DNA of 5,495 nt from Caldilineae bacterium (GTDB lineage Bacteria; Chloroflexota; Anaerolineae; J102): NCBI GenBank assembly GCA_011176555.1, contig DUEF01000218.1:1-5495 (forward strand). The letters run 5' to 3'. This document shows, one piece after another, positions 1-5,473 of the stretch (its first letter is position 1; each line of letters begins with the position of its first letter). The position numbers and the translations under genes are program-made. The notes below the pieces were generated by a model that ran no database searches, had not been told where the DNA came from, and saw nothing but the letters and a program-made list of their open reading frames with translations.

Positions 1-618
1 GATTACGACATCTACACCCCGGAGATGATCGAGGAGCGGGTCGAAGTGCGGGAAAACGACATCCTGATTATTCACACCGGTTACCACCACTTCGGCTGGG
101 ACCAGCCTTACGGCAACGAAGTGCGCTACATGGTCATGCACCCCGGGCCTGATGCTCGCTTCGCGAGCTGGTGCGAAGAGAAAAAGATCAAATGGATCGG
201 CGTGGATTGCGGCAGCGCCGATCATCCCATGAACACGAAAATCAGGGATTGGATGCCCGCGCAGACCGAACAGGCGGACGCTCATTTCCGCCAAAAATAC
301 GGCAAGCCCCTGACTGAAATTTTCACGCCCGACATGTACCAGATGATGCACATCTGGATGTTCCCCAAGGGCATCATTCACGCCGAATGCGTTGGCGGTG
401 ATATCGACTTAGTGGTGAACCGCCGCGTGCAGGTGGGTTGTTTCCCCTGGCGCTTCGTCGATGGCGAATCCAGCATCGCCCGTATCGTCGCCATGGTGGA
501 TGATGACGAGTACAAGGAACTGATGGCCAAGAAAGCCACCATGCCCAAAACCCGCTTCGGCGATTGTTATGACCCCGTGCACGTGGAACGGCTCGGTGGT
601 CGGGGTCAGGCGTATTGA
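1..618 (+). CDS. Cyclase-family (kynurenine formamidase-like) metal-dependent hydrolase, 5'-truncated
   Basis: The frame is open from base 1 to the TGA at 616-618, giving 205 C-terminal residues; the start lies off the left edge. Family features visible are the strand-turn segment DILIIHTGYHHF (visible residues 20-31), then HPGPDARFASWCEEKKIKWIGVDCGS, matching the usual 'HPG...A..L...gv..iGiD' block of the cyclase superfamily. GIIHAECVGGDID follows, in the place of the family's 'gi.iiEnl.nL' segment with its conserved Glu, and then the closing FPWRFVDGESSIARIVAMV strand. Members are metal-dependent hydrolases that open formamide, lactam or lactone-like bonds; kynurenine formamidase is the best-known member. 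The metal-binding HxGTHxDxPxH motif would lie upstream and cannot be checked. The divergent sequence and long GIIHAE region suggest a subfamily of unknown substrate rather than a true KynB. It converges on the lipoprotein gene at 827-2494. The family call is fairly sure; the substrate is unknown. Confidence 0.8.
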   Translation, partial: DYDIYTPEMIEERVEVRENDILIIHTGYHHFGWDQPYGNEVRYMVMHPGPDARFASWCEEKKIKWIGVDCGSADHPMNTKIRDWMPAQTEQADAHFRQKYGKPLTEIFTPDMYQMMHIWMFPKGIIHAECVGGDIDLVVNRRVQVGCFPWRFVDGESSIARIVAMVDDDEYKELMAKKATMPKTRFGDCYDPVHVERLGGRGQAY

Positions 619-636
619 ATCGGATATTGGGTATTG

Positions 637-797
637 ACCTCAGTTCGGAGTTAGCATCCTGAGTGGTGACCGCAGGTCACATATCGAAGGGTGCGATCAC
701 CCCGGAAAACACCCTTCGATACGGGCTATCGCCCACTCAGGCTACGTCCTGAGCTTGCCGAAGGGATGCTTTCCTCCTCATATCTCCGAACTGAGGT
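637..797. repeat. Large nested imperfect palindrome (REP/MITE-like intergenic element)
   Basis: The outer arms are a perfect 14-bp inverted repeat, ACCTCAGTTCGGAG (637-650) and its complement (784-797). Further matched inverted pairs lie inside in the same order: GCATCC 654-659 with GGATGC 764-769; CCTGAGTGG 658-666 with CCACTCAGG 733-741; TATCGAAGGGTG 682-693 with its complement 710-721. Each half also holds a local hairpin at the equivalent place: GTGACC/GGTCAC (666-680) on the left and GGGC/GCCC (723-734) on the right. The right half has an extra 22 bp (742-763). No reading frame fits here, and the element fills most of the gap between two convergent genes, which is typical of REP-like or miniature palindromic elements. 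A mobile origin is inferred; no target-site duplication was identified. Confidence 0.75.
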
Positions 798-806
798 TCT
801 GATAAC

Positions 807-852
807 AAAAAAGCGGTGGCGTCGGGTCACCAAGACAGCCCGTTCACCGCTT
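807..852 (-). terminator. Intrinsic terminator of the M23 lipoprotein gene, overlapping its 3' end
   Basis: Reading on the minus strand, AAGCGGTG (852-845) pairs with CACCGCTT (818-811) and is followed directly by a run of six T (812-807). A secondary CGGG/CCCG pairing inside the 26-nt loop would shorten it. The upstream half of the stem lies within the last codons of the lipoprotein gene and its TGA (829-827) sits in the loop. Position, orientation and the T-tract all fit rho-independent termination of leftward transcription. There is no equivalent T-tract for the rightward gene ending at 618. Confidence 0.75.
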
Positions 853-2494
853 CATCCCGGCATTCACATGCGGTGCGCTCTTCCCCGTCCGGGCCAATCA
901 TCCCACCTTCGTACGCAAACCCGCCCGTTGCCTGCCACCCGCCCAGATCGAAGGGAACGGGGCCAGCGGCGGCCACCCAGAGACCATTGTAACGACGGGC
1001 GATGTGCAAGTGCGTGCTAATGGCGGCTCCGCCATCGCAGGCGGGCCGGCCGACGGGGTCCCCTGCGGCCAGCGTCTCCCCTGCGGCCACGCGGTCGGTG
1101 GTATGCAGGTATTGCAGCACCCAACCTGTACGCACATCGCCATCCTCGTCCAGATCGATCAACACTTCTCCTCGGTCGTTGCGGGCGACTAGCCCGGAAG
1201 CGGCCGCCGTCGCCCAACTGTCGGAGGGGATGCAGCCGCCGGGCACAGCGTCTTCCGGCACGAAGTCCAACGCCGCCCAACCGCTGCCGCTGCCCCAACC
1301 GCCGTGCGGCCCCCCGCTCAGATACCACATTTCGCCCTTCGCCCAGGGCAATTGCAGGTCGGGCTGCTCCAGTCCGGCAGGGAGCACAGGCCCGGCGTCG
1401 TACTGGTCGGGGTCACCGAACAAGCGCTCATAAGCAGCGCTGAAGGCGGTTAATTCCGCTTCGATATCGGCGTAATTGCTGTCTCTGGCCAGGACGCGCT
1501 GGATCGCCACCGTGCCCGGATTGAGGCCCGGCGCGCCGCGAGCGATCACGCCATCGCGAAAACGAATCGCGGTCTCGCCTCGATCTTGCCAGCCGTAGAA
1601 GCCCTTGTTCAGTTCATTGGCCGCCCATTCCAATTGAATCAACAGATTCCCTGGGCCGCCTCGATGCCCCACCGGTCGCTCGATCTCATAGGCGCTGGGC
1701 TCGGGATTGGTCACCCAACCACTGCGGGCTTCCATCAGAGCCAGCAACACGCGGGGCCCCACGCTGAAACGTAACGCCACCCGCTCGATGATGTCGGCCC
1801 CCGTCCATGTTTCACCGAACTCATTCACCATGCTGAACGAAGCCAGATAGCCGGGTTGGCTACCGACAAACTCGTGGATGTCGAAATCCACATAACCGAG
1901 GCCGTAGATCAACTCGCTATCCGGGAGTAGGATATCGTCCGGGGTGTAGTGTTTCGCTGGGTGAGGAATGATGATGCCCTGGCCCACGCCCACCAAGTCG
2001 GGATTCTCGATACCGCTGTGTTCGGCGATATCAGCGACGGACACGCCCTGCCGGGCGGCGATGTTGGACAGAAATTGGTTACGTCCGATTTTGGCGTATT
2101 CGCAAGCCAGATCGGGGGAGACTGTGGGGCCGGGAGGGCGGGCCTGAGGAACGACCGCCGTCGGTGTGCTCATGGCCGAAGCAGCGTCAACGACGGATGG
2201 CGTCTTTGTGGCTGTGGTTGTGGTCACTGCCGTGGGGTTCACCGTCCCCGCCGGTGTCGGCGTGTATGTCGCCGGCAGTTTCGTGGCCCCGACTTTCGGC
2301 GCAGTTGTCTCTTCGGCCGCAACTGCCGATTTACTCTCCCCCCCCTGCGCTTGGCAACCAAGCAGCATGAAAATCATCAGCGCCAACAACCAGGGCAAAA
2401 ACAACAGTTGAAAACGGTAAAAAGGGGATTGTTTTGGGGGAAACTGGTGAGAAGACATGCGATACAAAATGGGGGAAACCACATGTTTGGTCAT
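827..2494 (-). CDS. LysM/M23-domain cell-wall lipoprotein (putative peptidoglycan hydrolase)
   Basis: The 555-residue product reads as an exported, lipid-anchored envelope protein. Residues 27-46 are a hydrophobic signal segment ending in lipobox LLGC, with Cys47 as the lipidated residue. A Thr/Pro/Ala-rich linker spans about 50-128. A LysM-like peptidoglycan-binding domain follows (about 132-178, ending VGQGIIIPHP). Next is an all-helical region (about 195-360, with IIERVALRFSVGPRVLLALMEARSGW), then an M23-type metallopeptidase domain (about 385-515). M23 ligands are probably His397 (PHGGW), Asp410 (ALDF) and His497 (STHLHIA); YLH at 462-464 matches the conserved 'YxH'. The His-to-Asp gap is 12 residues rather than the usual 3, so activity is uncertain. 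Cys421 and Cys486 could form a disulfide. M23 enzymes cut peptide cross-links in peptidoglycan. The start at 2494 gives a nearly leaderless mRNA from the TATAAT at 2512-2507; Met13 (2458) is an alternative that keeps the whole signal peptide. No good Shine-Dalgarno precedes either. Confidence 0.85.
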   Translation of the reverse strand: MTKHVVSPILYRMSSHQFPPKQSPFYRFQLLFLPWLLALMIFMLLGCQAQGGESKSAVAAEETTAPKVGATKLPATYTPTPAGTVNPTAVTTTTATKTPSVVDAASAMSTPTAVVPQARPPGPTVSPDLACEYAKIGRNQFLSNIAARQGVSVADIAEHSGIENPDLVGVGQGIIIPHPAKHYTPDDILLPDSELIYGLGYVDFDIHEFVGSQPGYLASFSMVNEFGETWTGADIIERVALRFSVGPRVLLALMEARSGWVTNPEPSAYEIERPVGHRGGPGNLLIQLEWAANELNKGFYGWQDRGETAIRFRDGVIARGAPGLNPGTVAIQRVLARDSNYADIEAELTAFSAAYERLFGDPDQYDAGPVLPAGLEQPDLQLPWAKGEMWYLSGGPHGGWGSGSGWAALDFVPEDAVPGGCIPSDSWATAAASGLVARNDRGEVLIDLDEDGDVRTGWVLQYLHTTDRVAAGETLAAGDPVGRPACDGGAAISTHLHIARRYNGLWVAAAGPVPFDLGGWQATGGFAYEGGMIGPDGEERTACECRDEAVNGLSW

Positions 2495-2543
2495 GTGCTG
2501 GTTCGCATTATACTCGATTCTCCCCGTTCATGACCAAGACATG
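2482..2543. repeat. Inverted pair of CATGT(C)TTGGTCATG elements bracketing a promoter
   Basis: CATGTTTGGTCATG (2482-2495, plus strand) and CATGTCTTGGTCATG (2543-2529, minus strand) are the same word in opposite orientation, differing by one inserted base (position 2538). They give 14 paired bases with a 33-nt centre. Each copy is itself a partial dyad, CATG-N6/7-CATG; the left copy extends to CACATG-N6-CATGTG (2480-2497). The TATAAT of the lipoprotein gene lies in the centre. The left copy covers the start codon (2494-2492) and the right copy covers the -35 region. This geometry suits a pair of operator sites; an RNA hairpin or an invertible segment is less likely. Confidence 0.6.
2507..2537 (-). 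promoter_or_regulatory. Promoter of the M23 lipoprotein gene
   Basis: On the minus strand a perfect TATAAT (2512-2507) is preceded by a weak -35 candidate TTGGTC (2537-2532) with a long 19-bp spacer. Transcription would begin near 2500, only about six bases before the ATG at 2494, so the message would be leaderless or nearly so unless Met13 is used. On the plus strand the same bases offer TATACT (2509-2514) 16 bp after a mirror TTGGTC (2487-2492), a possible antisense promoter. Confidence 0.6.
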
Positions 2544-2551
2544 CTCCAGTT

Positions 2552-3322
2552 TCAACGTGGTCTCTGTGCAACGACGATGATTTCGCCGACGCCATCGAAG
2601 GAGTTCTTGTCGTAATCCCGGAAGAACTCGACGACTTCGAAACCGACTTTTTCCAACAGTAGCTGCATCTCGTAACGAAATGTGTAGCGCATGCTGAGGG
2701 GAATCGTGCGTTCAGCAACCAGTGCGCCCTCGCTATCGTATTCCTCGAAACGCAACTCAGCGTATTGGATTTGGAGCACGGGATCGTTCTTGAGAAAACG
2801 ATCTTTGCGAATGAGATGATGACCATTGGGCAGATCGGACTTCTCGCGCACGGAGAAAGGCTGGTCGGGTTCCTGCGCCAGCAGTTTGTAGATGGGCGAA
2901 AAGAGGTCGATGATAAGCGCGCCGCCGGGTCGGAGATATTCGTACGTACGTCGCAAACACGCCAGTTGATCCTGCTGGCTGTACAGGTGCATGAAAGAAC
3001 GAAAAGCGATGAAGGCCAGGGCAAAATCCTTGCGCGAGAGTTCATAATCGACCATGCTGGCGTGCACCAGGTTCACTCGTCCGGCCAATTGTCTGCGCTC
3101 GACCTTCTGCCTGCACACCGCCAGCATATTCTCGGACAAATCGACGCCGGTCATCTCGATGCCCGCTTCAGCCAGCGGGACCAGCAATCGCCCTGTGCCG
3201 CACGCCAATTCGAGCACAGGGGAGCCGTACTGGCGGGCGTAGTCGAGATAGAACCCGAAATCGGCTATCGCACCGCGATGGAAGTGGTCATAATATTGGG
3301 CGTAATCGACGTATTTTAGCAT
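2552..3322 (-). CDS. Class I SAM-dependent methyltransferase
   Basis: The 256-residue product has the Rossmann-like methyltransferase core. Motif I is VLELACGTGR (36-45), the SAM-binding glycine loop. The post-I acidic strand MTGVDLSENML (57-67) has Asp61 placed to bind the ribose hydroxyls. A motif-II-like strand DFALAFIAFRSFMHL follows (about 99-113), then motif III LRPGGALIIDLF (130-141). The C-terminal part is beta-rich, with QIQYAELRFEEYDSEG and the closing VVEFFRDYDKNSFDGVGEIIVVAQRPR, as in small-molecule methyltransferases of the Methyltransf_25/11 type. The frame is open 28 codons further upstream, but that stretch does not resemble protein. Met at 3322 is chosen because MLKYVDYAQYYDHF is the typical family opening and an AGGA lies 9 nt ahead of it. 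It sits 104 bp downstream of msrA on the same strand and may be co-transcribed. The methyl acceptor cannot be told from sequence. Confidence 0.85.
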   Translation of the reverse strand: MLKYVDYAQYYDHFHRGAIADFGFYLDYARQYGSPVLELACGTGRLLVPLAEAGIEMTGVDLSENMLAVCRQKVERRQLAGRVNLVHASMVDYELSRKDFALAFIAFRSFMHLYSQQDQLACLRRTYEYLRPGGALIIDLFSPIYKLLAQEPDQPFSVREKSDLPNGHHLIRKDRFLKNDPVLQIQYAELRFEEYDSEGALVAERTIPLSMRYTFRYEMQLLLEKVGFEVVEFFRDYDKNSFDGVGEIIVVAQRPR

Positions 3323-3426
3323 GACGACTATTCCTGAAGCGCGTCCTATCGACGACCGGAGGGAGGAGATAGCCCCCTGAGTGCACTTGACAGCGAGAAG
3401 TCTCACACCCGTTCGACATGACGTTG

Positions 3427-3975
3427 CTAGCGCAGCCTTGCCTGGAATTTCGCGCGCGCCTTTGCCAGTTTGGGAGCAATCACCACCCGGCAGTAGGGCT
3501 GGTCATGGTTGTTTGCGTAATAATCCTGATGATAGTCCTCGGCGACATAAAAAACCTCCAGCGGCGTCACTTCCGTCACGATGGGCTTCCCCCAAAGATC
3601 GGCGGCCTCCATCTCGGCGATGACCGCTGTGGCGATCTCTCGTTGCTCTTCAGTGTGGTAAAAAATGGCCGAGCGATACTGCGTCCCCACATCTGCGCCC
3701 TGCCGGTTCAAGGTGGTGGGGTCGTGGATAGTGAAAAAGACTTGCAGGATGTCTCGAAAAGAGATGATTTCAGGATCGAAGGTGATCTGCACGACTTCGG
3801 CGTGCCCGGTGCGTCCGGTCGTGACCTGATGATAGGTCGGATTCGGCGTCGAACCGCCGGCGTACCCCGAAACGACCGAGTGCACGCCACGCAGTTCAGC
3901 ATAAACAGCTTCGAGGCACCAGAAACAGCCGCCGCCGAGGGTGGCTTGTTCTGTGTTGGGTTGCGATTGGTTCAT
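3427..3975 (-). CDS. msrA: Peptide-methionine (S)-S-oxide reductase MsrA
   Basis: The 182-residue product is a full-length, cytoplasmic MsrA that reduces the S-epimer of methionine sulfoxide in oxidised proteins, using thioredoxin as electron donor. The N-terminal GGGCFWCLE block (14-22) carries the catalytic Cys17 and Cys20. Other conserved family segments are SGYAGG (36-41), GHAEVVQITFDP (57-68, with the catalytic-site Glu60), HDPTTLNRQGADVGTQYRSAIFY (84-106), AEDYHQDY (145-152) and QPYCRVVIAPK (159-169). Cys162 in the last segment is a likely resolving cysteine. The open frame extends 29 codons further upstream. The start at 3975 is favoured by a strong AGGAGA Shine-Dalgarno about 5-6 nt ahead and by the family N-terminus. 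No msrB is fused to it or present in the window. It is transcribed divergently from the PIG-L gene. Confidence 0.96.
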   Translation of the reverse strand: MNQSQPNTEQATLGGGCFWCLEAVYAELRGVHSVVSGYAGGSTPNPTYHQVTTGRTGHAEVVQITFDPEIISFRDILQVFFTIHDPTTLNRQGADVGTQYRSAIFYHTEEQREIATAVIAEMEAADLWGKPIVTEVTPLEVFYVAEDYHQDYYANNHDQPYCRVVIAPKLAKARAKFQARLR

Positions 3976-3980
3976 AAAGG

Positions 3981-3986
3981 TCTCCT
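3981..3986 (-). promoter_or_regulatory. msrA ribosome-binding site
   Basis: The minus strand reads GGCAGGAGACCTTTATG. AGGAGA is well spaced from the ATG at 3975-3973 and decides this start over the upstream in-frame ATG at 4062. Confidence 0.75.
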
Positions 3987-4004
3987 GCCAGAAAAAGATG
4001 CTCC

Positions 4005-4033
4005 ATTGTACACTCCCCCCACCGCCAGAGCAA
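4005..4033 (-). promoter_or_regulatory. msrA promoter
   Basis: On the minus strand TTGCTC (4033-4028) and TACAAT (4010-4005) are separated by exactly 17 bp. Initiation near 3998 would give a leader of about 23 nt holding the AGGAGA ribosome-binding site at 3986-3981. The -10 matches consensus at five of six positions and the -35 at three of six. Confidence 0.6.
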
Positions 4034-4087
4034 TGAGAGAGGCGCGCGGGTGTTTTTCGCAACCTTCCACCTCAGCGCCGCGCGTTG

Positions 4088-4093
4088 TATAAT
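4088..4093 (+). promoter_or_regulatory. -10 box for a leaderless PIG-L transcript
   Basis: A perfect TATAAT ends 7 nt before the ATG at 4101, so the expected transcription start falls on or next to the start codon. No Shine-Dalgarno is present between them. The -35 region is poor (TTCCAC at 4065-4070 with a 17-bp spacer). Leaderless genes with exactly this -10 to ATG spacing are well known in several GC-rich bacterial phyla. Confidence 0.65.
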
Positions 4094-4100
4094 CTCCCAC

Positions 4101-4913
4101 ATGAATGAGACTCTCCGCATCCTCAGCATCTTCGCCCACCCTGACGACGAAATCGGCGTCGGGGGCACGCTGGCGAAATATGGCCACAACGGCGCTGACA
4201 TCACTCTCGTTTGCGCCACGCGCGGCGAAGCCGCGACCATCTTCTGCGATGACTGCGCCACGACCGAGACGTTGGCGTCCGTCCGCACTGATGAGCTGGA
4301 GTGCTCGCGCCGGGCGCTGGGCGTCCGCCACCTGCGCTGGTTGGACTGGCCCGATGGCGGGGTGAGCACAGTGCCCGAGCCTGAAGCGGTGGCGCAATTG
4401 ACGCCGATCATCCGCCAGTTTCGCCCCCACATCCTCTTCAGCCATCCTGAACACGGCACCTATCCTCATCCCGACCATATCGGTGTGCACCAGCGCGTTA
4501 TCGCCGCCTTCCACGCCGCCGCCGACCCGGCCTATCGCCCTGACCTCGGGCCCATTTGGGCGACCCCGAAGTTTTACGTGCGCGCCATCCCCGAGGAAGT
4601 TTTCGATCTGATTCCCGGCTTTCGCGATTATCGCATCAAACTCAATGGCCAGGAACTGCCCTTCCACATCGATTCGCCCGAGCACATCCACTGCACGATC
4701 GATTGCACCGATTCCGTCGATGCCCGCATCGAAGCCTGGCGCTGCCATCGTTCGCAACACAACCCCCAGGGCACGTTCAGCGTGCTGCCCGCCGATGTGC
4801 AGAGACGGGTTTTCCAAGTCGAGCACTTCCGCTTGTTTGCACACCATCTACCCGCCGATCTGCCGCCACACGAGTCCCTCGAATGGGGCCTGCCCGGATT
4901 CGACCATGCCTAA
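4101..4913 (+). CDS. PIG-L/LmbE-family zinc-dependent deacetylase
   Basis: The 270-residue product opens ILSIFAHPDDEIGVGGTLAKY. Residues 12-17 (AHPDDE) are the family signature: His13 and Asp16 as zinc ligands and Asp15 as general base, by analogy with MshB. The second signature YPHPDHIGVH (121-130) supplies His126 as the third ligand, with His123 nearby. VCATRGEAA (37-45) is the usual 'lvtaTrGE' strand. The family removes acetyl groups from N-acetylglucosamine-type substrates such as GlcNAc-Ins, GlcNAc-PI or bacillithiol precursors. The length is normal and no signal peptide is seen, so it is cytoplasmic. The start at 4101 is chosen because the upstream 17 codons are non-family sequence and contain the TATAAT. 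The C-terminal AWRCHRSQHNPQG (192-204) is a common family feature. It overlaps the next gene by 8 bp. The exact substrate is unknown; no mycothiol or bacillithiol partner gene is visible. Confidence 0.93.
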   Translation: MNETLRILSIFAHPDDEIGVGGTLAKYGHNGADITLVCATRGEAATIFCDDCATTETLASVRTDELECSRRALGVRHLRWLDWPDGGVSTVPEPEAVAQLTPIIRQFRPHILFSHPEHGTYPHPDHIGVHQRVIAAFHAAADPAYRPDLGPIWATPKFYVRAIPEEVFDLIPGFRDYRIKLNGQELPFHIDSPEHIHCTIDCTDSVDARIEAWRCHRSQHNPQGTFSVLPADVQRRVFQVEHFRLFAHHLPADLPPHESLEWGLPGFDHA

Positions 4914-5340
4914 ACGAACCACCGACGATCTGATCAACAACCTCCGTTTTCGTTCGACCTGGGTCGCCTTGTGCGACTACCTTCTGGCCCGCCGCCCCGA
5001 AGTCGATTTCGCCGCATTCCTGCGCGAGCTGCGCCAGGTCGAACTCGCGGCTGTGGAGGCACTGGCGCTGCGCTTGCGCCGGGAAGGCGCTCCCCCCGCC
5101 ACAGTTGGCATCGACGACTACCTGCTAGAGCAAGGGCGGGTGCGCCGCACCGAAGATGCGCGCATGCACTTCGTCGCGCATGGTCTCGAACGATCGATGG
5201 CCTGGTATCAGGCAAAGCTGGCGGAGCCAGATCATCCCCACCACGATCTGTGGCGCCAGCTTTTGGACCAACAAATCGCTTTCGTGGATCGATACGCCGG
5301 TCTGCTCGGCGATCTTGCGATCCATAAACCGACAAACTAA
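4906..5340 (+). CDS. Uncharacterised small helical protein coupled to the PIG-L deacetylase
   Basis: I do not recognise this 144-residue protein. It starts at the ATG inside ATGCCTAA, which also contains the stop of the deacetylase gene, so the two overlap by 8 bp and are probably translationally coupled. Composition is highly helical. Likely helices are at about 7-29, 34-60, 80-106 and 112-137, separated by a Pro/Gly loop (61-68, GAPPATVG) and by EPDHPHH (107-113). That pattern suggests a four-helix bundle. Glu46, Glu51, His88, His92 and Glu95 fall on helices with spacings reminiscent of ferritin-like or DinB-like metal-binding bundles, but no diagnostic motif is complete. It is cytoplasmic, with no signal or membrane segment. 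The frame stays open upstream to 4645, but that part only shadows the deacetylase. Coupling suggests a shared pathway or partner role; this is inference. Confidence 0.75.
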   Translation: MPKRTTDDLINNLRFRSTWVALCDYLLARRPEVDFAAFLRELRQVELAAVEALALRLRREGAPPATVGIDDYLLEQGRVRRTEDARMHFVAHGLERSMAWYQAKLAEPDHPHHDLWRQLLDQQIAFVDRYAGLLGDLAIHKPTN

Positions 5341-5350
5341 ACCGACAAAC
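5325..5350 (+). repeat. 13-bp tandem duplication across the stop codon
   Basis: TAAACCGACAAAC occurs twice head to tail (5325-5337 and 5338-5350), and the TAA stop of the helical protein gene is the first three bases of the second copy. A partial third copy, CGACAAACTAA, lies at 5460-5470 and an inverted CCGACAAAC at 5420-5412. Confidence 0.85.
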
Positions 5351-5381
5351 TCAGTAACCGTCTAAGAATAACTTCCTGATT

Positions 5382-5451
5382 CAACCTCCGGGAGGTGACC
5401 AACGCCACTTCGTTTGTCGGGGCCTTAGCGGCCACCACCTCCCGGAGGTTG
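5382..5451. repeat. 16-bp perfect inverted repeat (hairpin) downstream of the deacetylase operon
   Basis: CAACCTCCGGGAGGTG (5382-5397) is exactly complementary to CACCTCCCGGAGGTTG (5436-5451), with a 38-nt centre. Each arm is itself an odd 13-bp palindrome (ACCTCC-N-GGAGGT). Only a weak T-rich stretch (5449-5454) follows, so it is a poor textbook terminator. It could still stop transcription of the 4101-5340 operon, act as a REP-like mRNA stabiliser, or belong to the leader of the next gene. Confidence 0.7.
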
Positions 5452-5473
5452 TTTCTGGACGACAAACTAATCA

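Noticed and set aside
691..1020. Plus-strand open frame starting in the palindrome and running into the lipoprotein gene
   Set aside because: It begins inside a structured repeat, crosses the terminator, is Arg/Pro-rich and is antisense to the M23 domain.
2496..2528. Phase-variable invertible promoter
   Set aside because: The inverted arms are present, but a 33-bp centre is very short for known inversion systems and no recombinase gene is in view; it is kept only as an alternative in the findings.
1949..2533. Plus-strand open frame opposite the lipoprotein N-terminus
   Set aside because: It is Cys/Arg-rich low-complexity sequence arising from the antisense of the Thr/Pro linker.
2765..3319. 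Plus-strand open frame opposite the methyltransferase
   Set aside because: The opposite strand carries intact methyltransferase motifs; no ribosome-binding site or family resemblance here.
3387..3392. TTGACA on the plus strand, a perfect -35 word
   Set aside because: No -10 lies at suitable spacing and no plus-strand gene follows.
4043..4084. CGCGCGG (4043-4049) and CCGCGCG (4078-4084) inverted repeat between msrA and the PIG-L gene
   Set aside because: Seven GC-only bases with a 28-nt gap are expected by chance in such GC-rich DNA and do not match either promoter's spacing.
3418..4092. Plus-strand open frame (224 codons) opposite msrA
   Set aside because: It is the shadow of an unmistakable msrA; composition and lack of motifs argue against coding.
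3972..4847. Long minus-strand open frame (291 codons) opposite the PIG-L gene
   Set aside because: It is antisense to a gene with clear AHPDDE and HPDH motifs, it also overlaps the msrA leader, and the translation resembles no family.
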